This document shows positions 56,799 through 64,000 of a DNA stretch of 64,000 bases, piece after piece; the stretch's first letter is position 1; every line of letters starts with the position of its first letter. Under the pieces are notes generated by a model. It was not told where the DNA came from. It saw only the letters and a list, made by a program, of their open reading frames with translations, and did not search any database. This DNA is from Hyalella azteca (lineage: Eukaryota > Arthropoda > Malacostraca > Amphipoda > Hyalellidae). The stretch is from positions 186,001 through 250,000 of the forward strand of contig NW_025946074.1 of the NCBI RefSeq assembly GCF_000764305.2, written 5' to 3'. A program made the position numbers and the translations under genes.

Positions 56799-56975
56799 GT
56801 GAGTATATTACCTTTTAGAATAGTTAAGCCACTATAACTGCGACAAGCAGAATGGTATATAGAATTTATAGTCCGCAATGATATAATCGCTCAGATTATA
56901 TCAGATGCGCTCAAGTATCAGGTTAAGACGGGTGACTATATTACCTTTTAGAATAGTTAAAGCAATTTAATTGCG
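56771..56975. repeat. 133-bp partial duplication of the Gad exon end and donor
   Basis: GATGCGCTCAAGTATCAGGT through the donor and ATATTACCTTTTAGAATAGT recurs at 56904, offset 133 bp. The second donor is gtgact instead of gtgagt. Confidence 0.95.
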
Positions 56976-57432
56976 ACTACCGGAATAGTTTATAAAATCT
57001 TAAAATGCAATGTGATTTATAACGTAATGTTATAATTTTCCGATATTGAAATTTTATTTCGTAATAAACGTTAAAAAATTAAGAGTAAGTAAACTGACGT
57101 GCAAGAAAGTGGTATGTTGAAAAGGGTCTCCTGGTAAAAGGTTTTCACGGGGATGGTGATATCTAACACAGAATAAGAATAAAGATTGTTTTAAACACAG
57201 CAAATAACACGATGCGTGAAATATGAGTTTATAAATATCCTACTTGAATGAGTTTTTAAAGCCCTCAGTAAGTCACGCGAATCAAATAATAACTGGCATT
57301 TGTATTCAAATTTTTCATCTTCGTACTATTCGATATATGAAAATTTATATGTCTCGCAAAACAACATAAATTTATTCTATACATCATAATACGAAAATAA
57401 TCCTAGATATAATGATAAAAATACCTAATGTA

Positions 57433-57584
57433 CACCGAGGAAAATGTATGGGTTACATTATAAAACTAGTGTTACTCTTCTGCATGTAACACTGACTCGC
57501 CCATCTTCCGGACCAAAGTGAGCAAGGATGACCCAAACCAGGACAAAAAGTGCCCCCTATTTGTCCCACTCATTTATTTGAGTG
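57433..57584. mobile_element. TA-type MITE, family 1
   Basis: Starts CACCGAGGAAAATGTATGGG and ends CATTTATTTGAGTG, with TA on both sides (57431-57432, 57585-57586). Length 152 bp. It lies in the presumed Gad intron. Confidence 0.75.
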
Positions 57585-57589
57585 TAGAT

Positions 57590-60500
57590 TTGAGCCAAAA
57601 GACCTCCCGTAATCTGAGGGTTAACCGCTCCGAGGGTAACAGGGGCTCTCAAAATTAGAGGGAATTAAATACGAGGGCTTGAGGCTGGGGCTAACTGAAC
57701 TTTCTTAAGCCCTCTAAGCCCAAGCCCAGCTGGTGCATCATCAATTCTTCCGCGGAGCCAGAGTGGTAACTTAAATTTGATAAATTAGATAATTAATATT
57801 ATATAATATCGTAATGATTTTGCAATATCTTTATTGCCATCTACTTAGCGTGTTCTTTCTTTTCAATCCTTGGTGAACTTATGCCTTAGAAAGAATAATG
57901 GTGTAAATAATAAATGACAAATGATAGAAAATTAAATAACTAATGATTAATAATTAGTAATTTGAAATGATGTGGGACATCCTGCTAATTTCAGTTAAGA
58001 AAACTTCACTAAAAATCTTCATTCCTTGGTCCCGTACATATTCTTTAAACAAATCTTGTATTTATGCACAAAGAAATATATTAATTTATTGATATTTTAA
58101 TGATTACAATTTTAATAGAGAGGAAAATGTCAGAAAACTCATTTCCAATATTTTGATTGGAAACGAATCAGCGACAAGCTCTATTATAACTCAAGATCTC
58201 GATTCAAATTAGACATTTTTTAACTAATAGCACAGCTAGTTTACGAAATGTTCAAAAATAGAAATTTAGATTTTTTATCTTTAATAATGAAACTCGATGA
58301 GTTTGTATTTTAGCAAACAAATGATATTAATACTTGAATTCCAGTCCTTTCTTTTTTTGAATTATATATCATTTATGGCAAATAATCGTTTTTCGTCTAT
58401 CCCTGACTTCAAAATGAAATTCTTTTGACAATCTACTTGTTTTTGTCGTCCTGAGTTCGACGTACGTTTGGTTTCTAAGTCGCTTAATTGTTACTTATTT
58501 TCTTTTATATTATAATATTAAAAAATAGGTGTAATAAAATGGATGAAAAATTTTATAAACTCGGATGAAGGCCTTTTAACTGCTTTAATATTTCAAACAC
58601 AGTTCTATATTCCTTTTCCAACACACTACCAATGTTCCCGAATTCAGAAATAATTTCACAAATGTAAGAAAAGAACGGTCAATAAACCGTCACTTTACAG
58701 TGTACGCATTCAAAAAAGCCAAATGTTCCAGTCCAATTCCATTCAATTTAAATTAAAGGAGCATAATGAGAGTTTTTCTTTGGTTTGGCCTCCTGGCGCA
58801 GTCTGTCGGCCACCGTTACCAGTCCAAGGAACGTTCCGCTTACGCTCCAGCGATTCCTGATGGAATAGCTGGTAATTGGCTGGAATAGCTGAGAACAGCT
58901 GGTAATTGCCTGGAACAATTCCTGATAGCGCTGGGGTTACGATGCAATAGCTGGGACTTAAGGAGGCTCTAGAATACAAACCTCATTAACTTGTATAATG
59001 AAGCGAACTCCATGAAGACTCTCTATATATGAAGCTACAATTCCGAACGGTGAGCTTCACAATTCTTCAATTGCCACAATTACAATGCCTGGGCTTCATG
59101 ATTCTGTAATTGTGATAATTATAATATCTAGTAAAAATCGAGATCTCCACGCTTCCTTTAATTCCATATTGCACTTAATCATGTTCCGCTTGTTTACTTT
59201 GGTGGAATTGATGCGAATTTTTGAACGGAAAGATCAATTTCTCCATTATATATTAAATATGTAGAATATTTCGGAATTGTAAAATATTCAATTGGAAATC
59301 ATTATTTTTCATTTTATGATAATATTTAAAGTGAAAGAACTGTAAACGAAAAAACTTTAGCAAAACGAACTCCATTAACCACGCTTCCTCAAGATGAAAA
59401 TTCACCAATATTGTTTCATATATTATATTTAGTTGGCACTTCTCTATTTATCCATTTGAAAGATCATTTAGGATTCTCCAGTAATGGCATCGCATCTTCG
59501 AACTGATTTTATATTACTTATTTCTCCAATTTTTTATGCAATGCTCCAATAAATTTGATAATAAAAAGCAACATTCAAAAATTTCCTGAATAGCTTCTGT
59601 TCAAATTCCTTATCGCGTATTTTCTTGCAATTGTTTTAAGGAAAGCAACAAAAACACCGCGCATCCCATCTTCATACACTCCTTAAATCTATAAATAATA
59701 GCTTCGCAAACACACAACTTTTCAATTAATTGCGAGAGGCGGCGATAAATCGCGTCGAGTTTAGAGCAGTCCCCTCGCACCCGCATGCGGCGGCTATGCA
59801 AATCGAATCAAGTGAAGCTATAGGCAAATATTTGACAGCACGCGGAAGGACGGAGGCGTGCGAGCTCCGATAAGCCAGCAGCACCTTCCACCCTCATTGT
59901 TTCTCGCCCCAGAAATCATTGTTTTACTTCCCATCTGCGGCAGGGAACGGAAGATTGTTCATTGTTCAAGTTACAGACTCCATGCATAACTTAGCTGCAC
60001 GACGCATATAATTACGAACGGACTTCACTCGAGCTCCAGATTTAAATGAATTGTGGCCTCAAAGTTCGATGCTAGAAGTGATGGCGCTCTAAAAAGTTTG
60101 GTTTCCGTTGCGCACATCTTCGGTTTTTGACGAGAATTTAGTTTGTAGTACTTATTAACTCTTTAAAAACTAATTAATAACAATAAAACGTTTCTAAGTT
60201 TCTTAACATTAAATTTAGGAAACATTATCTCAAGTTTGTATACGCGCGCGTGAAGATTACACTCTCATTAAATTGAACTCACAAACATTCAATATTTTAA
60301 AGAATTACAAAATTCGCATCTTTCATCCTACTTTTTCTTACATTTTACGGGCTCACTGCCACCTTCAAAATTATGTTTTTCGTCGAGCACGATTATATTT
60401 CGTTTCTGAGTTATTTCGTTGTGATTATGAGCATTTCTTGCACAAAAGGGTTCAAAGTTCAAGAATTGCACCACGAAATACAGGCATGAATCCAAGGAAT

Positions 60501-60860
60501 AAATCAACATTCGGAATCGATTCGCAGCCGCTCATTCGGAATGCGAGACGCGCACAATGGATACCACAATGGGATAGCCCGCGACGTTGGAGTGGTGGTG
60601 TCTGTCAGGGACACGTGTGCGTGTCACGAACATGGAGAGGCAGCCGTGTCAGTGACATCGAGAGGCGTGTCAATGCCCTCTCAAAGCCGCTGTATCCGAG
60701 GGAAGCCCTCTGAGCAAAGACGACAATTTCTGTTTTCGGTAACGCGATTTTGATGCAATGCACTTACTTAGTCGACGTCGGTTGCATTTATAGGGGCTTC
60801 AGGTCCCTAAATAGACCAGATGCAGCGCGGAAATTTGTCTTGAGATTTGTTGAAAGATTT
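57590..60860. other. No gene recognised (presumed Gad intron)
   Basis: AT-rich. 58840-58940 has a small AGCTGGTAATTGGCTGGAAT repeat. The next Gad exon (HPRFFNQ) was looked for by eye and not found. Confidence 0.45.
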
Positions 60861-60864
60861 TATC

Positions 60865-61265
60865 ACAAGGCTCTCCACTTCGTCACTGAATTAAAGCGAT
60901 TCAATTCTACGGTTCTTCACTACTTTCCTGACTTGATACAATGTAGTCAGAAGGTTCTTCACTTCGTCACTGAATTAAAACGATTAAATTTTACTGTTCT
61001 TCACTACTCTCCTGAATTGACACAATTTAACCACAAGGTTCTTCACTAATTCACTGAATTAACACGATTCAATTTAACGTTTCTTTTTCTATACTCTCCT
61101 GAATTGATACAATTTAATCACAAGATTATTCACTAATTCACTGAATTGGTACGATTAAATCACAAGGTTCTTCACTACTCTCCTGAATTGATAAAATTTG
61201 ACCACAAGATTCGTCACTAATTCAGTGAAATTATATGACTTAATCACAAGGTTCTCCAATACTTC
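60865..61265. repeat. About 42-bp minisatellite, about 9 units
   Basis: The unit contains AAGGTTCTTCACTACTCTCC and TGAATTGATACAATTTAATC, alternating with TTCACTAATTCACTGAATT variants. Confidence 0.85.
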
Positions 61266-62980
61266 CCTGAATCGATTTGAGGGCTCACGTTTAATCATTT
61301 TAACTATCTTTATCAATTTGCATTAATAGGCGTATAGATTAAGAGCCGTGTTCAATAAAGTAGCTTTCAATTTATTAACATTTTTCATTTATTAGTGACT
61401 TCACCACTTTCATTACTTATAATATTTGAACTATTTTTAGTCAATTAAAGCAATGTTTTCTATCAAAATTGTGACACGACGTAATTAAAATAATGCAGTC
61501 CTCCAGGAATCCTACTCGTATCTTTAACGAGTAAACTTTATATAAATTTTTAGGTAAATTACTTGGAATAAATTGTGTTGAAACTCTAACAGTTTGTAAA
61601 TAGAAACAACGAATAAAACTTATCGCAAGCCAGTAAGCAGGGAGAAACTATCAAATTATTTCAATTAAATTACAAAATCAGCGCCTCGAACAATACTGTA
61701 AAAAGTTGAAATTAATTAGTTTCAGTACATAAGAGTTTTAAATTTCTTTATACATTAGCAATTGAGGCTTTTGTCCTACAAAAGAGAAAATTTATAAATT
61801 CCAATTACAACTTACAAATTCGATGTATGATGCTCATGCTAAGCGTTCATAAAATTTTTATTTAATTTTTTCTTAACAATCTCGAGTTCAAAAAATCATC
61901 AGATGATGTATGAATTTTCACAATTTAGCATTTCAACATGAAAACTTCTATCAAAAAAATCGATTTTCTTGTTGAAAATCACAATAAAAACCCGTTTCCT
62001 TCGCACGTATAATCCTCCCTCGTTTGACTCCAGTGAAGATCATCGAAGCGTGTTTTTGAAGTGAAAAGATAGAAGAAAATAAAGACGGTATTTCAGTGAG
62101 AGGGAAGTGATCTTTGCAGGAACGAGCGAGCGGTCATTACGCAGATGGGATGAGAAGAAAGCCTTTGTATTGTGAACGTTTCTATAGCAAAGAGGAACAA
62201 TGACCTCACGAATTTGAGAGTACAACAGATTGCTTGACTCGAGGCGAGCATGCAAATTATCAAAGATTGCCGCTGAAATCTTGTAGGGTTTTCGAAGAGA
62301 AGTGAACAACAAGTGAAAGTTTAGAAGCAAGGGTAAGAGAAATTTTGAATGCATCATTGCTGGAACCCAGATATGTTCGTATTCTATAATGAGATCTGTG
62401 AGAAATTTTCTTAGTTACTCATAAGGAAATTCCGCCTTCTTTCAACTTTCCGGGGCATTAACTTCCTGGCATTAAACTCGTAGAATTTTTTGCGCGAGAC
62501 GTACTGTAGATGTAATGGCTCTGTGAAGTGTAAAGAACTGCACCAAATCTACCATGGATAAGCCATTCAAAAAGTATGAAATGTTATAGAACAGGGAATA
62601 AGTTAGTGATGCTTGGATATAACATCGGTGAATTATCGTGATTGCGGAGGTGAAACGCGCACTCTTTAGGCCTAATCGCGGCCTCGATCAGCCAATGATC
62701 GTCGTTATGGAGAGTTGACGTTCTTAGCTGATGATAAAATAGATGCCATGAAACCCTAATACTAAGAAAACTCGAGCAAATGTTTTAGCTATTATCTCTT
62801 TTTCTTTGCCATAATAAGTATTTTCGAAATTAAATCGATTGTGCATTTAACTATTCATAAAGGCCTGGGACGTTACGTCGTATCATGGGTGGTGGTCCGA
62901 CACTCCCGCACGCGAGCAAACATAGCAGCCGCTGTCAGAGGTGATTACAGTGTATTATTCTGCATATATATGAAAAATAT
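61266..62980. other. No gene recognised
   Basis: AT-rich DNA without exon-like or repeat structure that I could delimit. Confidence 0.45.
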
Positions 62981-63122
62981 AACTCAGTACTCACTGCAGT
63001 GAGTGACAGAGAGCGCATTTTCTCGTCGACGAAAACGTGAAGTCATGGACAGACGGACATACGGACGGACATGACAAGCACAATAGCGCTTTTTTCCATA
63101 AATTAGAAAATGCGCTAAAAAT
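62981..63122 (-). mobile_element. Dispersed repeat with short terminal inverted repeats (copy 2)
   Basis: Inverted copy of 276-430, from AACTCAGTACTCACTGCAGT through TCTCGTCGACGAAAACGTGA to GAGAAAATGCGCT-like end (TTAGAAAATGCGCTAAAAA). Confidence 0.65.
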
Positions 63123-64000
63123 GATCTCACTAAAAGGAATATTATCAGAGAAAAAGAAAATAATGATATCTTGAATATATTTGATTAAATAGCATGAGAT
63201 TACAAACGACATCACTCTGCTTCTATTATTGATTGGCTCGGCTTACTGAACCTAACGACTCATTTGCCGACAAGTTTTCTTGCATTTCTTCATTGTCATT
63301 ATAAGGAGAAGAAAAAAATTGAGAATGATTTATTGTGAGGTAAGAAACCATGTTAGGAGCGCCAGTAAAACTTTAATTACCAGTATAACTTTAACAAATT
63401 TGATGCTTACCTACATAATACGATGACAATTTTGTTCGAATAGGAAGGGCTAAATTTCATAATTATTGATTAATATTTAGACTGACGTCAATTTTGCCAA
63501 ACGTAGAGCAAGTCTTGGTTTCATTGCAGTATGTATCCGAATTAATCTTTCAATAATCGCTGTGATAGTCACGCTTATGAAGTGAAACTCAGTCAATAAT
63601 GTTTCACTAGTCACTCTTTGTTCTAATCGCAAAGAGACAGGCGTCCAGCGTAAGCGATGCAACTCCAAATATTATAAGGTTAACGACGATCGTTGTAAGT
63701 GGTGGTACCACGATGCCACCATTGAACCTATTTAGCATGAATGAACAACAACAAAATAGTCGTGTACTCTACTTATGTTTGGGCATCGATCTCAATCGAT
63801 GAAATTAATTTACAACTTTTGAGAAATTGACTTTCAACTTTTGAGAAATTAATTTAAAACGTTAAGAAATTAACTTACTACTTTCAAAAAAATTAATCGG
63901 AGAATCCATCCGTTAAAGCCTGCAGATATTAGATTATTTTATGATTATTTCAATCGCAAATAGAGTTTCACGATGTACTGGAAAAATATGAATGTTCGTA
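63123..64000. other. No gene recognised
   Basis: AT-rich. 63780-63890 has three loose copies of TTGAGAAATT and TTACAACTT-type words. Confidence 0.4.

Overview
The window is nuclear DNA of an arthropod, most likely a malacostracan crustacean (amphipod-like). The evidence is intron-containing genes with GT-AG junctions, a chitin-binding (Rebers-Riddiford) cuticle protein, an apolipoprotein D/crustacyanin-type lipocalin, a glutamate decarboxylase exon, AT-rich intergenic DNA, and a very heavy load of minisatellites and small transposons. The organism call is inference; no species-diagnostic sequence was recognised.

Layout. 100-5674 (+): three exons of a large cuticle protein gene whose 5' end lies left of the window and whose last exon carries a long Q/P/V repeat with one reading-frame break. 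5.7-18 kb: no gene recognised, but piggyBac-like, TA-type and hAT-like MITEs, a tRNA-derived SINE and long minisatellites. 18526-22459 (+): a lipocalin gene of five exons, with the middle of the lipocalin domain missing from exon 2. 22.8-33 kb: minisatellites, a recent 986-bp segmental duplication, and a solo LTR nested in a MITE. 33.0-34.1 kb and 45.57 kb: four copies of the Nextera mate-pair junction adapter, so local order there is unreliable; retrotransposon fragments sit beside them. 36.4-38.1 kb: a possible last exon, a 24-unit array carrying 23 perfect CRE sites, and a promoter-like block with inverted CCAAT boxes and a palindromic E-box. 41.38-41.61 kb: one unidentified Ser/Pro-rich exon. 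43.2-47.8 kb: two more LTRs and a broken Ty3/gypsy pol fragment with an OTU-like domain. 56562-56798 (+): one glutamate decarboxylase exon. The rest is AT-rich non-coding DNA.

The most unusual signal is that many tandem arrays are built from exon edges. In the lipocalin and glutamate decarboxylase genes, acceptor-plus-exon-start, exon-end-plus-donor, or last codons plus stop are tandemly copied into neighbouring DNA. Some arrays have exact periods (86, 92 and 103 bp) and carry series of decoy splice sites. Similar seeding is seen at an unidentified exon near 41.6 kb and possibly at 36.6 kb. All splice models are hand-read from sequence and not backed by transcripts.
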